A stretch of DNA of 64,000 bases from Spirilliplanes yamanashiensis (GCF_016863475.1 NZ_BOOY01000018.1:214656-278655); one strand, 5' to 3'; positions 37,548 to 52,733 are shown, counted from the stretch's first letter. Notes: generated by a model not told the origin, from the letters alone. A program made the numbers and translations.

Positions 37548-38744
37548 TCAGTTCTCCAGTGCGGCGATGCCGGGCAGCGTCTTGCCCTCGAGGTACTCCA
37601 GCGAGGCGCCCCCGCCGGTGGAGATGTGGCTGAACGCCGACTCGTCGAGGCCGAGTGTGCGCACCGCCGCGGCGGAGTCGCCGCCGCCGACGACGCTGAA
37701 GCCGTCGTTCTTCGTGATGGCCTCGGCGACGCCGCGGGTGCCCGCGGCGAACGGGGCCAGCTCGAACACGCCCATCGGGCCGTTCCAGAAGATCGTCTTC
37801 GCGGACGCGACCGCGCGGGCGAAGAGTTCCACCGAGCGGGGGCCGATGTCCAGGCCGAGCCGGTCGGCCGGGATGTCGGAGGCGTCGACGGTGACGTGGT
37901 CGGCGTCCGCGGAGAACTCCGTGGCGGCGACGACGTCGACCGGCAGCACGATCCGGCCGCCGGCCTCGGCCAGCAGCTCGGCGCAGGTCGCGACCATGTC
38001 CTGCTCCAGCAGCGACGTGCCGACCTCGTGGCCCTGGGCCTTGAGGAAGGTGAAGCACATGCCGCCGCCGACGAGCAGCTGGTCGACCTTCGGCAGCAGC
38101 GCCTTGATGACGGCGAGCTTGTCGGAGACCTTCGAGCCGCCGAGCACCACCACGTACGGCTTCTCGGGCGACTCGGTGACCTTGCGCAGCACCTCGACCT
38201 CGCGCAGGACCAGGCCGCCCGCGTAGCGCGGGAGCCGGGCCGGCACGTCGAAGACGGAGGCGTGCTTGCGGTGCACCGCGCCGAACGCGTCGTCGACGTA
38301 GGCGTCGGCGAACGCGGCCAGCTTGTCGGCGAACGCGCCGCGCTCGGCGTCGTCCTTGCTGGTCTCGCCCGCGTTGAAGCGCAGGTTCTCCAGCAGCAGG
38401 ACCTGGCCGCCGGTCAGCGCGCCGGCCTTGGCCTGCGCGTCCGCGTCGACGGTGTCGGCGGCGAACAGCACCTCGGAGCCGAGCAGCTCACCGAAGCGGG
38501 CCGCGACCGGCGCGAGCGTGAACTTGGGGTCCGGCGCGCCCTTCGGGCGGCCCAGGTGCGAGCAGACGATGACGGCGGCGCCCGCGTCCCGCAGGGCCAC
38601 GATCGTCGGCAGCACGGCGCGGATCCGGCCGTCGTCGCTGATGACGCCCGGGTTGCTCTTGTCGAACGGGACGTTCAGGTCGGCGCGCACGAGGACGCGC
38701 CGACCCGAGACACCCTCGCCGAGCAGGTCGTCGAGAGTCTTCAA
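37548..38744 (-). CDS. pgk: Phosphoglycerate kinase
   Basis: Two-domain kinase of 398 residues forming ATP from 1,3-bisphosphoglycerate. [14 protein letters not shown] (about 16-29) is the N-terminal signature, SHLGRPKG the substrate basic patch, [11 protein letters not shown] and the C-terminal GGGDSAAAV the nucleotide loop. The TTG start [14 protein letters not shown] is typical of Pgk and lies 5 bp after the gap stop; no strong Shine-Dalgarno is seen, so translation may depend on coupling to gap. Confidence 0.97.
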   Translation of the reverse strand: MKTLDDLLGEGVSGRRVLVRADLNVPFDKSNPGVISDDGRIRAVLPTIVALRDAGAAVIVCSHLGRPKGAPDPKFTLAPVAARFGELLGSEVLFAADTVDADAQAKAGALTGGQVLLLENLRFNAGETSKDDAERGAFADKLAAFADAYVDDAFGAVHRKHASVFDVPARLPRYAGGLVLREVEVLRKVTESPEKPYVVVLGGSKVSDKLAVIKALLPKVDQLLVGGGMCFTFLKAQGHEVGTSLLEQDMVATCAELLAEAGGRIVLPVDVVAATEFSADADHVTVDASDIPADRLGLDIGPRSVELFARAVASAKTIFWNGPMGVFELAPFAAGTRGVAEAITKNDGFSVVGGGDSAAAVRTLGLDESAFSHISTGGGASLEYLEGKTLPGIAALEN

Positions 38745-38749
38745 CGTTG

Positions 38750-39992
<1,243 letters not shown>

Positions 39993-40973
39993 TCAGCAGG
40001 CCATCATCTCCGGCGTGACCGCCGCCTCGGTGTCCGGGATGCCCAGGTCACGGGCCCGCTTGTCGGCGAGGGCGAGCAGACGCCTTATGCGCCCGGCGAT
40101 CGCGTCCTTCGTCAGCGGCGGGTCGGCGAGGGCGCCCAGCTCCTCCAGCGACGCCTGGCGGTGCTCCAGGCGCAGCCGGCCGGCGCTGGTCAGGTGGTTG
40201 GGGGCCTCGTCGGCGAGGATCTCCAGCGCCCGGGTGACCCGGGCGGCGGCGGCGACGGCGGCGCGCGCCGAGCGGCGCAGGTTCGCGTCGTCGAAGTTGG
40301 CGAGGCGGTTGGCGGTGGCCCGCACCTCGCGGCGGACCCGGCGCTCCTCCCAGGCCAGCACGCTGGCGTGGGCGCCGATGCGGGTGAGCAGCGCGGCGAT
40401 GGCGTCGCCGTCCTTGATGACGACCCGGTCGACGCCGCGGACCTCGCGCTCCTTGGCGGTGATGCCGATGCGCCGGGCGGCGCCGCGCAGGGCCAGCGCG
40501 GACTCCGGGCCGGGGCAGGTGACCTCCAGCGCGCAGGAGCGGCCCGGCTCGGTCAGCGAGCCGTGCGCCATGAACGCGCCCCGCCACGCCGCCACGGCGC
40601 AGCACACGTTCGCCGACACGACGTGCGGCGGCAGGCCGCGCACCGGGCGGCCGCGCACGTCGAGCAGGCCGGTCTGGCGGGCCAGGGCCTCGCCGTCCTT
40701 GACGATGCGCACGATGTAGTGGCTGCCCTTGCGCAGGCCGCCCGAGGCGAGCACGTGCACCTCGCTGGAGTAGCCGTACACCTCGGCGATCTCGCGGCGC
40801 AGCCGCCGGGCCACCACGCCGGTGTCGAGCTCGGCCTCGACGACCACCCGCCCGGAGACGATGTGCAGCCCGCCGGCGAAGCGCAGCAGGGCCGCCATCT
40901 CCGCCCGGCGGCAGCAGGGCTTGGGCACGTCGACCCGGCTCAGCTCGTCCTTGACCGCTGCCGTCATCGCCAT
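39993..40973 (-). CDS. whiA: Sporulation/division regulator WhiA
   Basis: Transcription factor of 326 residues needed, with WhiB, for sporulation septation in Streptomyces. The N-terminal half has the degenerate LAGLIDADG homing-endonuclease fold ([18 protein letters not shown] at about 20-37 and a second copy after residue 115), and the C-terminal half has the HTH ([20 protein letters not shown], about 288-307). Its presence suggests a developmental life cycle. It belongs to the conserved rapZ-yvcK-whiA-gap order. Confidence 0.96.
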   Translation of the reverse strand: MAMTAAVKDELSRVDVPKPCCRRAEMAALLRFAGGLHIVSGRVVVEAELDTGVVARRLRREIAEVYGYSSEVHVLASGGLRKGSHYIVRIVKDGEALARQTGLLDVRGRPVRGLPPHVVSANVCCAVAAWRGAFMAHGSLTEPGRSCALEVTCPGPESALALRGAARRIGITAKEREVRGVDRVVIKDGDAIAALLTRIGAHASVLAWEERRVRREVRATANRLANFDDANLRRSARAAVAAAARVTRALEILADEAPNHLTSAGRLRLEHRQASLEELGALADPPLTKDAIAGRIRRLLALADKRARDLGIPDTEAAVTPEMMAC

Positions 40974-41026
40974 CGTTCTGTCACCTCGTGGAGCCGTGTG
41001 GAGCCGGTTGTCGCCGTCACCGGGGG

Positions 41027-41995
41027 TTAACGATCGGCGCCCAGGACAGGCACCAGGGCCGCCGCGAGCGCCTCGGGATCATGCCTGCAGCTGCCGTCGG
41101 CGAGCTGCACGGGGGCCAGCACGAGGTGCGCGCCGAGCGCGTCGGCCGCCTCCCGCAGCGTGTCGGGCTCGCCGACGGCCTTGCTGTCGGCCAGCACCAC
41201 GTCGACCCGCAGGGCCGGCAGGTACCGGCGCAGCGCGGTCAGGTGGTCGGCGTCGGTGAGCCCGGCCGTCTCGGCGTCGGCGCCCAGGTTGAGCGTCACG
41301 AGGCGGCGGGCGGGGCTCGCGACGATGGCGCGGGCCAGCTCGGGCACCAGCAGGTGCGGGATGACGCTCGTGTACCAGCTGCCGGGGCCGAAGATCAGCC
41401 AGTCGGCGGCGGCGACGGCCGCGACCGCCTCCGGGCACGCGCACGGCGCCTCCGGCGTCAGGCGGACGGCCTCGACGTGACCGTGGGCGACCGCCACGGC
41501 GTGCTGCCCGCGCACCGTCACCACCTCGCCGGGGCGGGCCGGGTCGCCGCCGCGCACCTGCGCCTCCAGGCCGACGGCGTGGTTGGCCATCGGCAGCACC
41601 CGGCCGGTGGCGTGCACCATCCGGGCCACGTGGTCGAGCGCGGCGACCGGGTCGCCCAGTTGCTCCATCAGCCCCAGGATCAGCAGGTTGCCGACGGCGT
41701 GCCCGGCCAGCGGGTCGGTGTCGGACACCTGCGCGAACCGGTGCTGCAGCAGCGCGGCGGTCTGCCGGTCGGTGTCGTGGTCGGCGGCCAGCGCGGCCAG
41801 CGCCTGGCGCAGGTCGCCCGGCGGCAGCAGGGCCGACCGCTCGGCGCGCAGCCGCCCGCTCGACCCGCCGTCGTCGCCCACCGTCACCACGGCGGTGATG
41901 TCGAGGTCGAGCTCCGGGGCGGTGCGCCGCAGGGCCCGCAGCGAGGCCGCCAGCCCGTGCCCGCCACCGAACGCGACGACCTTCACCCGGGTCAC
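41027..41995 (-). CDS. yvcK: YvcK/CofD-family UDP-GlcNAc-binding protein
   Basis: Protein of 322 residues that binds UDP-GlcNAc and links central carbon and cell-wall metabolism. [19 protein letters not shown] at the N terminus, [14 protein letters not shown] and [19 protein letters not shown] are the family signatures. The GTG start overlaps the rapZ stop as GTGA. Related to LPPG:FO 2-phospho-L-lactate transferase by fold, but genome context (rapZ-whiA) identifies it as YvcK. Confidence 0.94.
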   Translation of the reverse strand: MTRVKVVAFGGGHGLAASLRALRRTAPELDLDITAVVTVGDDGGSSGRLRAERSALLPPGDLRQALAALAADHDTDRQTAALLQHRFAQVSDTDPLAGHAVGNLLILGLMEQLGDPVAALDHVARMVHATGRVLPMANHAVGLEAQVRGGDPARPGEVVTVRGQHAVAVAHGHVEAVRLTPEAPCACPEAVAAVAAADWLIFGPGSWYTSVIPHLLVPELARAIVASPARRLVTLNLGADAETAGLTDADHLTALRRYLPALRVDVVLADSKAVGEPDTLREAADALGAHLVLAPVQLADGSCRHDPEALAAALVPVLGADR

Positions 41996-42912
41996 TCGCG
42001 CCCCAGGTCCCGGTGCGAGGCGTACGCCGACAGCCGGCTGTCGCGCAGCCGCGCCGCCAGCTCCTCCGACAGGGCCACGCTGCGGTGCTTGCCGCCGGTG
42101 CAGCCCACGGCCACCGTCAGGTACCGCTTGCCCTCGCGCTCGAAGCCGGCCGCGGTCGCGCCGATGAGGTGCGCGTACGTGCCCACGAAGTCGTCGGCGC
42201 CCTCCTGGCTCAGCACGTAGCTGCTGACCGACTCCTCCTGCCCGGTGTGCTCGCGCAGCTCCGGCACCCAGTACGGGTTCGGCAGGAACCGCGCGTCGCA
42301 GACGAAGTCGGCGTCGACCGGCAGGCCGTACTTGAACCCGAACGACAGCACCGTGATGCGCAGCCGGCGGGCGTCCTCGCTGCTGAACAGCTCCTCGACC
42401 CGGCGGCGCAGCTGGTTCACGTTGAGGTGGCTGGTGTCGATGATGACGTCGGCCAGCTCGCGGGCCTCCTCGAGCAGCTTGCGCTCGGCGGCGATGCCGT
42501 CGGCCAGGCGCCCGTCGCCCTGCAGCGGGTGCGACCGGCGGACGCTCTCGAAGCGGCGCACCAGCACGTCGTCGTCGGCGTCCACGAACACCACCCGGGG
42601 GTGGAAGCCGCGCTCCTTGAGCGCCCGGATCGCGCCGGCCAGGTCGGTGGAGAAGGCGCGGCTGCGCACGTCGAGGACCATCGCGGTGCGCTGGGTGGCG
42701 CCGCCGGCCTGGTACGCCAGCTGCGCCATGTCCAGCATCAGCGCCTGCGGCAGGTTGTCGACCACGTAGAAGTCGACGTTCTCCAGCGCGCGGGCCACGG
42801 TGGACCGGCCGCCGCCGGACAACCCGGTGACCACCACGAGGTCGGTGTCGGCGCCACCGGCGAAGTTCTGCGCCGCCGGCAGGTCCGGGAACACCTCGCT
42901 GCGATCGGTCAC
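41992..42912 (-). CDS. rapZ: RNase adapter/P-loop protein RapZ (YvcJ)
   Basis: Nucleotide-binding protein of 306 residues. The P-loop reads GLSGGGRST (about 32-40), with Arg in place of the usual Lys, a variation common in actinobacteria. DNLPQALMLD and VVFVDADDDVLVRRF follow, and the C-terminal half has the RapZ-typical DARFLPNPYWVPELR and VAVGCTGGKHRSV motifs that bind amino-sugar phosphate. The GTG at 42912 has GAGAGAGGACC 8 bp upstream and was preferred over the ATG at 42948. It is coupled to yvcK by a 4-bp overlap. Confidence 0.95.
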   Translation of the reverse strand: MTDRSEVFPDLPAAQNFAGGADTDLVVVTGLSGGGRSTVARALENVDFYVVDNLPQALMLDMAQLAYQAGGATQRTAMVLDVRSRAFSTDLAGAIRALKERGFHPRVVFVDADDDVLVRRFESVRRSHPLQGDGRLADGIAAERKLLEEARELADVIIDTSHLNVNQLRRRVEELFSSEDARRLRITVLSFGFKYGLPVDADFVCDARFLPNPYWVPELREHTGQEESVSSYVLSQEGADDFVGTYAHLIGATAAGFEREGKRYLTVAVGCTGGKHRSVALSEELAARLRDSRLSAYASHRDLGRE

Positions 42913-42974
42913 GCCTGGTCCTCTCTCGTGCTCGCCTCGCGGGGACACTGCATCCTAGGCCGTCGGGGCGGGGT

Positions 42975-44987
42975 TCAGTCGCCGGACGAGGTGTCCGTTC
43001 CCCGATCGGTGCCGCCACCCGTAACGCCGCTGGGCACCGCGGTAGTCCCGCCGCCGTTGAGCGCGGTGAGCACGGCCTCGGCGGTGCGCCGGCCGATGCC
43101 GGGCACCGAGGCGATCTCCTCCGGGGTGGCCGCGGCCAGCTTCTTCACCGAGCCGAACGTGCGCAGCAGCGCCTTGCGCCGCGCCTCGCCCAGGCCCGGC
43201 ACGTCGTCCAGGCCGGACACCGTCATCCGCTTGCTGCGCTTCTGCCGGTGGTACGTGATCGCGAACCGGTGCGCCTCGTCGCGCATGCGCTGCAGCAGGT
43301 ACAGCGCCTCGGAGGTGCGCGGCAGGATCACCGGGTAGTCGTCCGCCGGCAGCCACACCTCCTCCAGCCGCTTCGCCAGCCCGCACAGCGCCACGTCGGT
43401 CACGCCCAGCTCGGCCAGGACGGTGGCGGCGGCGTTGACCTGCGGCTCGCCGCCGTCGACCACGACCAGCTGCGGCGGGTACGCGAACCGGCGCGGCCGC
43501 CCGGTGGTGGGGTCGATGCCGGGCAGCTCCCCCGCGCCGGGAGTGGTCTCCTCCGGCGGCGACCCGGCCGCCTGCTCGCGGTAGCGGGCGAAGCGCCGGC
43601 GCAGCACCTCGGTCAGCGCGCTCAGGTCGTCGGTGCCGGAACCGTCGGGGTTGCCGCGCACCGCGAAGCGCCGGTATTCCCCCTTGCGGGGCAGCCCGTC
43701 CTCGAACACCACCATGCTGGCCACGACGTCGGTGCCCTGGATCTGCGACACGTCGTAGCACTCCACGCGCAGCGGCGCGGTCTCCATGCCGAGCGCCTCG
43801 GCGATCTCCTCCAGCGCCTTGCTGCGGGTGGTCAGGTCGCCGGAACGCTTGAGCTTGTGCCGGTTCAGCGCCTCCTTGGCGTTGCGCCCGACGGTCTCCA
43901 GCAGCGCCTTCTTGTCGCCGCGCTGCGGCACCCGCAGCTGCACCCGGCTGCCGCGGTGCTCGCTGAGCCAGTCGGCCAGCGCGTCGGCGTCCGGCGGCAG
44001 CTCGGGCACCAGCAGCTCGCGCGGCACGTCGCGTTCGCCGTGCTCGTCGCCGTACACCTGGGTGCAGAAGTGGTGGACGAGGTCGCCCGCGGTCAGCTCC
44101 TCGGTCTTCTCCACGACCCAGCCGCGCTGGCCGCGCACCCGGCCGTCGCGCACGTGGAACACCTGCACCGCGGCCTCGAGCGGGTCGTCGGCGAACGCCA
44201 CCACGTCGGCGTCGGTGCCGTCGCCGAGCACCACGGTCTGCTTCTCCAGCGCCTTGCGCAGGGCGGCCAGGTCGTCGCGCAGCCGGGCGGCGCGCTCGAA
44301 GTCCAGCGCGTCGGAGGCGGCCATCATCTCGCGCTCGTAGCGCTTGACGAACGCGTCGGTGCGGCCGGACATGAAGTCGCAGAAGTCGTCGACGATGCCG
44401 CGGTGCTCCTCGGCGGACACCCGGTCGACGCACGGCGCCGAGCACTTGCCGATGTAGCCCAGCAGGCACGGCCGGCCGATCTGGGCGGAGCGCTTGAACA
44501 CCCCGGCGGAGCAGGTGCGCGCCGGGAACACCCGCAGCAGCAGGTCGAGGGTCTCGCGGATGGCCCAGGCGTGCGAGTAGGGGCCGAAGTAGCGCACGCC
44601 CTTCTTCTTCGCGCCCCGCATGACCTGCAGCCGCGGGTAGTCCTCGTTCAGGGTCACGGCGAGGAACGGGTACGACTTGTCGTCGCGGTACTTCACGTTG
44701 AACCGCGGGTCGAACTGCTTGATCCAGGTGAACTCCTGCTGCAGCGCCTCGACCTCGGTGCCGACGGTGATCCAGTCGACGGAGCCCGCCGTGGTGACCA
44801 TCTGCTGGGTGCGCGGGTGCAGGTTGACCGGGTCGGCGAAGTAGGAGTTCAGCCGGCTGCGCAGGCTCTTGGCCTTGCCGACGTAGATGACCCGGCCGGT
44901 GGGATCGCGGAATCGGTAGACGCCGGGCGCGTCGGGGATCGTGCCCGTGGCGGGCCGATAGGTGGACGGGTCTGGCACGGCTCCCAC
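42975..44987 (-). CDS. uvrC: Excinuclease ABC subunit C
   Basis: Dual incision nuclease of nucleotide-excision repair, 670 residues. The N-terminal GIY-YIG domain ([20 protein letters not shown], about 22-41) cuts 3', then a Cys-rich stretch near 155-185, a UVR segment around 215-240, the RNase H-like EndoV domain ([28 protein letters not shown]) for 5' incision, and C-terminal helix-hairpin-helix motifs ([31 protein letters not shown]). It lies upstream of rapZ-yvcK-whiA. GTG codons at 44987 and 44978 are both possible starts. Confidence 0.96.
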   Translation of the reverse strand: MGAVPDPSTYRPATGTIPDAPGVYRFRDPTGRVIYVGKAKSLRSRLNSYFADPVNLHPRTQQMVTTAGSVDWITVGTEVEALQQEFTWIKQFDPRFNVKYRDDKSYPFLAVTLNEDYPRLQVMRGAKKKGVRYFGPYSHAWAIRETLDLLLRVFPARTCSAGVFKRSAQIGRPCLLGYIGKCSAPCVDRVSAEEHRGIVDDFCDFMSGRTDAFVKRYEREMMAASDALDFERAARLRDDLAALRKALEKQTVVLGDGTDADVVAFADDPLEAAVQVFHVRDGRVRGQRGWVVEKTEELTAGDLVHHFCTQVYGDEHGERDVPRELLVPELPPDADALADWLSEHRGSRVQLRVPQRGDKKALLETVGRNAKEALNRHKLKRSGDLTTRSKALEEIAEALGMETAPLRVECYDVSQIQGTDVVASMVVFEDGLPRKGEYRRFAVRGNPDGSGTDDLSALTEVLRRRFARYREQAAGSPPEETTPGAGELPGIDPTTGRPRRFAYPPQLVVVDGGEPQVNAAATVLAELGVTDVALCGLAKRLEEVWLPADDYPVILPRTSEALYLLQRMRDEAHRFAITYHRQKRSKRMTVSGLDDVPGLGEARRKALLRTFGSVKKLAAATPEEIASVPGIGRRTAEAVLTALNGGGTTAVPSGVTGGGTDRGTDTSSGD

Positions 44988-45113
44988 AGTAGTCCGTGCC
45001 TCTGTCAGAACCGGTGCCCCGAAAGGGGGCCGGCCGGAGGCCCGGCACCGCCGCCACGGTGTCAGGCCCCCGGCCGGGGTCCGCTCGCCCCGGCGCCCCC
45101 GCCGGGCCGTGCG
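44988..45113. other. GC hairpin spacer before uvrC
   Basis: About 125 bp between the Rieske lipoprotein stop and uvrC, both on the minus strand. GCCCC-gaaag-GGGGC (45016-45030) and flanking GGCC arms make stable stem-loops, a possible terminator for the Rieske gene. No U-run follows. No gene. Confidence 0.35.
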
Positions 45114-45656
45114 TCAGGCCTCGACGATGTTGTCGCCGTCGACCTTGACCTGCTTCTCGGCGAGGGCCTGGCGCGCCGGACCGCCGGTCGGCGAGCCGTC
45201 CTCGATCGAGAACGAGCTGTTGTGGCACTTGCAGTTGATCTCGCCGTTGTTGACCTCGGTGACCGGGCAGCCCTGGTGGGTGCACTTCTTGTCGAAGGCC
45301 TTGAACTCGCCCTCGGTCGGCTGGGTGATCACCATGGTGGCGAGGATGATGCCGCCGCCGACCGGGATGTCGGCCACGGCCGCGAGAGCGGCGCCGCCGC
45401 CGCTGTTGCCGGTGTCGCCGCCGCCGTCGTTGCCGGTGCCCGGGTTGGCGCTGCCGGCCGGGATCGGCTCGCCGCCGGTGCCGGTGCCGTACCCGACGCC
45501 ATCGGTGGGCTGCTCGGTGCCGCAGGCCGCGAGCAGGGCGGTGGCGCCGAGGGCGCCCGCGCCGGCCAGCAGGCCGCGGCGGGTGGACGGCGTGCCCAGT
45601 CGGACGGGGGCCGCGGTGGCGCGGTCCGTGTCGTGCGCCGGCTGCACGTCAGTCAT
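45114..45656 (-). CDS. Tat-exported Rieske (2Fe-2S) lipoprotein
   Basis: Predicted membrane-anchored electron carrier of 180 residues. The signal has a twin-arginine (STRRGLLAG, 24-32) and a lipobox ending at Cys45 (LLAAC). A Gly/Pro-rich linker follows, then a Rieske fold with cluster ligands and disulfide cysteines in KKCTHQGCPV and INCKCHNSSFS. It resembles QcrA-like or ubiquinol-type Rieske domains and may donate electrons to a secreted or membrane oxidase. The ATG at 45656 was preferred over 45704 because it leaves a normal Tat n-region. It sits between uvrC and uvrA and may be independent of repair. Confidence 0.9.
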   Translation of the reverse strand: MTDVQPAHDTDRATAAPVRLGTPSTRRGLLAGAGALGATALLAACGTEQPTDGVGYGTGTGGEPIPAGSANPGTGNDGGGDTGNSGGGAALAAVADIPVGGGIILATMVITQPTEGEFKAFDKKCTHQGCPVTEVNNGEINCKCHNSSFSIEDGSPTGGPARQALAEKQVKVDGDNIVEA

Positions 45657-45869
45657 CGGGTGAACCTCCAGTAAGCCCTCGTCGGCGGCGGAAAGCCGTG
45701 GCATCGGTTGTACATACGCTCGATCAGCCGGAGTGGTTCACGCTTTGAGCAAACTCTCAGCTACACCCGGCGATCGCTCGAAAGATGCCACGCCCGGGCA
45801 GGCCACGGGGCCGTTTCGCCGCGCGGCCCCGGCGGGGACGGCGGCGAAACGGTCACCGAGGGTGAAATG

Positions 45870-48827
<2,958 letters not shown>

Positions 48828-48977
48828 TCCGTTACGTGTGTCTTCGGGAACGCTCCGCCACCCTGCTCAACGAGCGAGCCGGTGCGGCGGGCCGCGGCAA
48901 CTCTAGCCACGGGGTACGACAGTTTCCCCGCACCGCACGTCCGACCAGGTCAGCGCCGTTCGCGCGACCGGCATTCC

Positions 48978-50747
48978 CTACGGGACCCGCCAGAGCAATA
49001 CTCCGCCGACGGGCTCCGGAGCGCGACCCAGCAGGGCGGTGAGCGTCGTCTCCAGGGCAGCCCGGTTCGGGGTCTCCACCAGGGCGACGGCGCCCGCGTT
49101 CCAGAACGCCAGGTCGGCGGCGGCCGCCCGCCGGTCGGCGTCGTCGACCGGCGGCACCTGGCCGGTCAGCAGCACCCGCCGCAGCAGGTCGGACGTGGGG
49201 CGCCGGGGCGCGGCCCACGAGCCGGTGTCGTCGCCGGGCGGGGCCACCGGGCCCATGAAGTAGCCGCGCGGCACCGGCACGTCGAGCAGCGTCAGGCCCG
49301 CCCAGCGCATCGTGTCGCGGCCGTTGGTGACCTCGGGCAGCGGCACCGGCACCAGCGAGCGCCCGGCCGGCACGTACTGCCGCCACAGGCCCTCGGCCAG
49401 GAACGCCGGCGGCGGGGCGGCCGGCTCGGCGGGCAGCGGCTTCGGCGCCACCGGCGCCAGCGCGACGGCCAGCGCCACCCAGAACACCACCCGGCGGCGC
49501 CGGCCCAGCGTGCCCGCCCGGTCGGCGGCCAGGGCCAGCAGCAGCCCGGCGACCGTGGCGCTGACCATGGTGAACCGGGTCACGCTGACCAGGTCGATGA
49601 TCGGCACGTGGCTGATCAGCGCGAACGGCAGCGGGATGCCGGTGTCGCGGCCGGCCACCTGCAGCGACGGGCCCAGCCCCATCAGCGCCAGCACCAGCCC
49701 GGCCAGGGCGGTGGCCTTCGCGGCGGCCGAGCGCCACAGCAGCACCATCGCCACCACCAGCATGATCAGCACCGGCACGCCGAAGAACGAGTTGTCCTCG
49801 GTGGCGCTGACGCTCAGCTGTTTCGCCACGCCCTCGGTGCCGGCCACCGACTGGCGCGCGAACGCCCCGTACGACAGCAGGTCGGTCACGTACTCGTCGG
49901 GCGGGAACGGCTGGCCGTGATAGCTGCCGGGGCCGAAGAACTGCAGCCACAGCGGGTACGCCAGCACCGCCGACGAGGCGGCCGCGGCGACGCCCAGCCC
50001 GGCGAGGAACGGCTTGGCCACGGCGCGCGCGGCGGCCCGGTCCCACAGCGCGTAGCCGATCACGAACACGCCCAGGGCCAGCGCCGTGAACAGCAGGATC
50101 TCCTCGTTGATGAAGATCTGCAGCACGATCAGCGCGGCGAGGGCGAGGCCGTTGCGCAGCGCCCGGCCGGGCTCGCGCAGCCGCAGCACCCGCCAGACGA
50201 TGAACGGCACCACGAACTGGGCGACGAAGTTCACGTGCCCGTTGGCGTGCGACACCATCGTGGGCGCGAACCCGCACCACAGGCCGCCGACCGCCGCGGC
50301 GACGCGCGAGCGCACCAGGTGCCGCGACAGCACGTGGTACCACGCCCAGGCGGTGCCGAACAGGCCCAGGGTGAGCAGCAGCGCCACCGCCACCCCGGCG
50401 CCGAGCCAGTGGGTGACCGGCGCGACGGGCAGCGCCAGCGCCAGGATCGACGTGTTCGCCATCATGTTCACGCCGTCGGGGGCGTTGAGCTGATGGGTGA
50501 AGAACGGGTTGTCCAGGTGGAAGACAACCCGCTCGGCGTGCGCGACGAAGAAGAGGAAGACGCCGTGGTCGTCGATGTTGTGCCGCAGCACCCGGCCGTT
50601 CGGGTCGGCCCACAGCCGGGCCAGCACGAACACCGACAGCAGCAGGTACGCCACCGGCGCGGCGCGGTCGAGCCAGCGGTGGTCGGGCCGCGCCGCGGGT
50701 CCGGGCGCGGACGGCGCCCGCTCGTCGACAGCCTCGTCCACGCTCAC
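48978..50747 (-). CDS. Polytopic membrane protein, glycosyltransferase-like
   Basis: Integral membrane protein of 589 residues with about 11-12 hydrophobic helices. Acidic periplasmic-loop motifs (NIDDHGVFLFFVAHAE near 55-70; NAPDGVNMMANTS near 87-99) resemble the first loop of GT-C-fold mannosyl- or arabinosyltransferases and related DUF2079/YfhO-type proteins. A Gly/Pro-rich soluble C-terminal domain (about 430-589) follows. Polyprenyl-phosphate sugar transfer is a plausible guess only. It precedes uvrA on the minus strand by about 150 bp; the two genes need not be related. Confidence 0.75.
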   Translation of the reverse strand: MSVDEAVDERAPSAPGPAARPDHRWLDRAAPVAYLLLSVFVLARLWADPNGRVLRHNIDDHGVFLFFVAHAERVVFHLDNPFFTHQLNAPDGVNMMANTSILALALPVAPVTHWLGAGVAVALLLTLGLFGTAWAWYHVLSRHLVRSRVAAAVGGLWCGFAPTMVSHANGHVNFVAQFVVPFIVWRVLRLREPGRALRNGLALAALIVLQIFINEEILLFTALALGVFVIGYALWDRAAARAVAKPFLAGLGVAAAASSAVLAYPLWLQFFGPGSYHGQPFPPDEYVTDLLSYGAFARQSVAGTEGVAKQLSVSATEDNSFFGVPVLIMLVVAMVLLWRSAAAKATALAGLVLALMGLGPSLQVAGRDTGIPLPFALISHVPIIDLVSVTRFTMVSATVAGLLLALAADRAGTLGRRRRVVFWVALAVALAPVAPKPLPAEPAAPPPAFLAEGLWRQYVPAGRSLVPVPLPEVTNGRDTMRWAGLTLLDVPVPRGYFMGPVAPPGDDTGSWAAPRRPTSDLLRRVLLTGQVPPVDDADRRAAAADLAFWNAGAVALVETPNRAALETTLTALLGRAPEPVGGVLLWRVP

Positions 50748-50784
50748 CGGGGCATTCTGTCAGAGCCGCCGGACCGCCCCGCCG

Positions 50785-51831
50785 TCAGCGCCTGCGGGCC
50801 CGTCGTTCCATGGCGGCGGCGGCCTTGCCGGCCCGGGCCTCGCGGCGGCTCGTCTCGTACGCGGTCTCGCGGTGCAGCGCCCGGTAGGAGTCGAGGCGGC
50901 GGGCGGTCAGCTCCCCGGTGGCCAGCGCCTCGGCGACGGCGCAGCCCGGCTCGCCGTGGTGCGAGCAGTCCCGGAAGCGGCACAGCGCGGCCAGCTCGGT
51001 GACGTCGGCGAACGCCCGGTCCAGCCCGGTCGCCGCGTCGAGCAGGCCGACGCCGCGCAGCCCCGGGGTGTCGATCACGGCGCCGCCGCCGGGCAACGGC
51101 ACCAGCGCCCGGAACGTGGTGGTGTGCCGGCCCTTGCCGTCGACCCGGCGGATCGCCTGGGTGCCCATGACCGACGCCCCGGCCAGGGCGTTGACCAGGG
51201 TGGACTTACCAGCCCCGGACGCCCCCAGCAGGCCGAGGGTGCGACCGGGGCCGATCAGCCGCGCCACCGCGGCGACGCCCTCGCCGCGTTCGGCGCTGAC
51301 CGGCAGCACCGGCACGCCGGGCGCCAGGCCGGCCAGCTGCCGGGCCACCAGGCCGGGCTCGGCGGCGGTGTCGCACTTGGACAGGATCACCACGGGCCGG
51401 GCGCCGGACTCCCAGGCCAGGGCGAGCAGGCGTTCGATGCGCCCGGCGTCCGGCTCCGGGTGCACCGGCTCGACGACGGCGGCGACGTCCACGTTGGCGG
51501 CCAGCACCTGGCCGGAGGCGTCCTTGTCGGCGGTGCGGCGGATCACGGCGGTGCGCCGCGGCAGCACCGCCTCGCAGGTGGTGCGCCGGTCGGGCCAGCG
51601 CCGCACGACCACCCAGTCGCCGGCGCAGGGCAGCCGGGCCGGGTCGGCGGCGGCCGTCAGCAGCACGCCGCCGCCGAGGCTGGCGCGTTCCGCGCCGGCG
51701 GTGGTCAGGACGGTGCAGACGCCGCGGTCGGCGCGGCTGACCCGGCCGGGCACGGCGTCGGCGCGGTCGAACGGGCGGTAGGCGTCGGCGAGGGCGGCGT
51801 CCCAGCCGAGGGACGCGAGCTCGAGCGTCAT
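50785..51831 (-). CDS. rsgA: Ribosome small-subunit GTPase RsgA
   Basis: Circularly permuted GTPase of 348 residues that helps mature the 30S subunit. The order of GTP motifs is G4 (VILSKCD, about 148) before G1 (GASGAGKST, about 203) and G3 (DTPGLRG, about 255). The C-terminal zinc finger is CRFRDCSHHGEPGC (about 286-299), followed by a basic tail. SKCD takes the place of NKxD, a small deviation also seen in actinobacterial homologues. It diverges from the downstream-facing mycothiol-type gene by 200 bp. Confidence 0.9.
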   Translation of the reverse strand: MTLELASLGWDAALADAYRPFDRADAVPGRVSRADRGVCTVLTTAGAERASLGGGVLLTAAADPARLPCAGDWVVVRRWPDRRTTCEAVLPRRTAVIRRTADKDASGQVLAANVDVAAVVEPVHPEPDAGRIERLLALAWESGARPVVILSKCDTAAEPGLVARQLAGLAPGVPVLPVSAERGEGVAAVARLIGPGRTLGLLGASGAGKSTLVNALAGASVMGTQAIRRVDGKGRHTTTFRALVPLPGGGAVIDTPGLRGVGLLDAATGLDRAFADVTELAALCRFRDCSHHGEPGCAVAEALATGELTARRLDSYRALHRETAYETSRREARAGKAAAAMERRARRR

Positions 51832-52031
51832 GGGTCTTCCCTGATGGGTGCGGGTGCGCGCCCCGTCGGTCAGGAGCGGCGCACGGGATCGGGACGGGAC
51901 GCGGGTACGGTGACCGGCACTGGTCCCACCTCCTCCCCTGCTCGGGTGACGCGTCTGCCGCCGACGGTACGTGCCGGTCCCCCGCTCGCGGTACCGATTT
52001 CCGGCGCGCGCGAGCCGCTAGGGTCGACGGT

Positions 52032-52733
52032 GTGACGGTGGATCCGCTCGTACTGATGACCGAGGTGGACCGGGCGACGCAGCGGCTGCTGCGCACGGCC
52101 GAGGGCCTGGACGACGCCGGGGTGGCCGCCCCGTCCGGGCTGCCGGGCTGGACCCGGGGCCACGTCCTGACCCACGTGGCGCGCAACGCCGACGCGTACG
52201 CCAACCTGCTGCGCGGCGCCGCCACCGGCGCCGACGTGCCCGGGTACGCCTCGCCGGAGGCGCGCGCCGAGGGCATCGAGGCCGGCCACGCGCGCCCGCT
52301 CGCCGAGCAGCTCGCCGACATCCGCGCGGCGCACGAGCGGTTCGCCGAGCAGGCCGCCGCCGTCCCGGCCGGCGCGTGGCCGCGGGTGCTGCAGGCCACC
52401 GGCCACCCGGCCGCGATGGTGCCGTGGGCGCGGCTGCGCGAGGTCGAGGTGCACCACGCCGACCTGGCCGCCGGCTACACCCCGGCGCACTGGCCGGAGG
52501 CGTTCGCGCTGCGCCTGCTGCGCGAGGTCCTCGACGGCCTGCACGAAGGCCCGCCGCTGGTGCTGCGCCCCGACGCGCTCGGCCACCCGCTGGTGGTCGG
52601 CGACCCGGCCGCCGCCCCGGTGGTGTCCGGCCCGGCCTGGGCGCTGGCCGCGTGGCTGACCGGCCGCGGCGACGGCGCCGCCCTGACCGTCTCGCCCGAC
52701 GGCGAGCTGCCGACCCCGCCGAGGTGGAAGTGA
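52032..52733 (+). CDS. Maleylpyruvate isomerase-family mycothiol-dependent protein
   Basis: DinB-fold protein of 233 residues. Metal-binding histidines are in RGHVLTHVARNADAYANLL (about 42-60) and VEVHHADLAAGY (about 140-150). The N-terminal MTEVDRATQRLLRTAEGL helix and the C-terminal sterol-carrier-like (MDMPI-C) extension with PAWALAAWLTGRGDG are typical. Substrate unknown; the family uses mycothiol to isomerise or detoxify. Start GTG. Only 2 bp separate it from the MBL-fold gene, so they form a unit, an arrangement next to uvrA that is common in actinomycetes as recalled. Confidence 0.88.
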   Translation: MTVDPLVLMTEVDRATQRLLRTAEGLDDAGVAAPSGLPGWTRGHVLTHVARNADAYANLLRGAATGADVPGYASPEARAEGIEAGHARPLAEQLADIRAAHERFAEQAAAVPAGAWPRVLQATGHPAAMVPWARLREVEVHHADLAAGYTPAHWPEAFALRLLREVLDGLHEGPPLVLRPDALGHPLVVGDPAAAPVVSGPAWALAAWLTGRGDGAALTVSPDGELPTPPRWK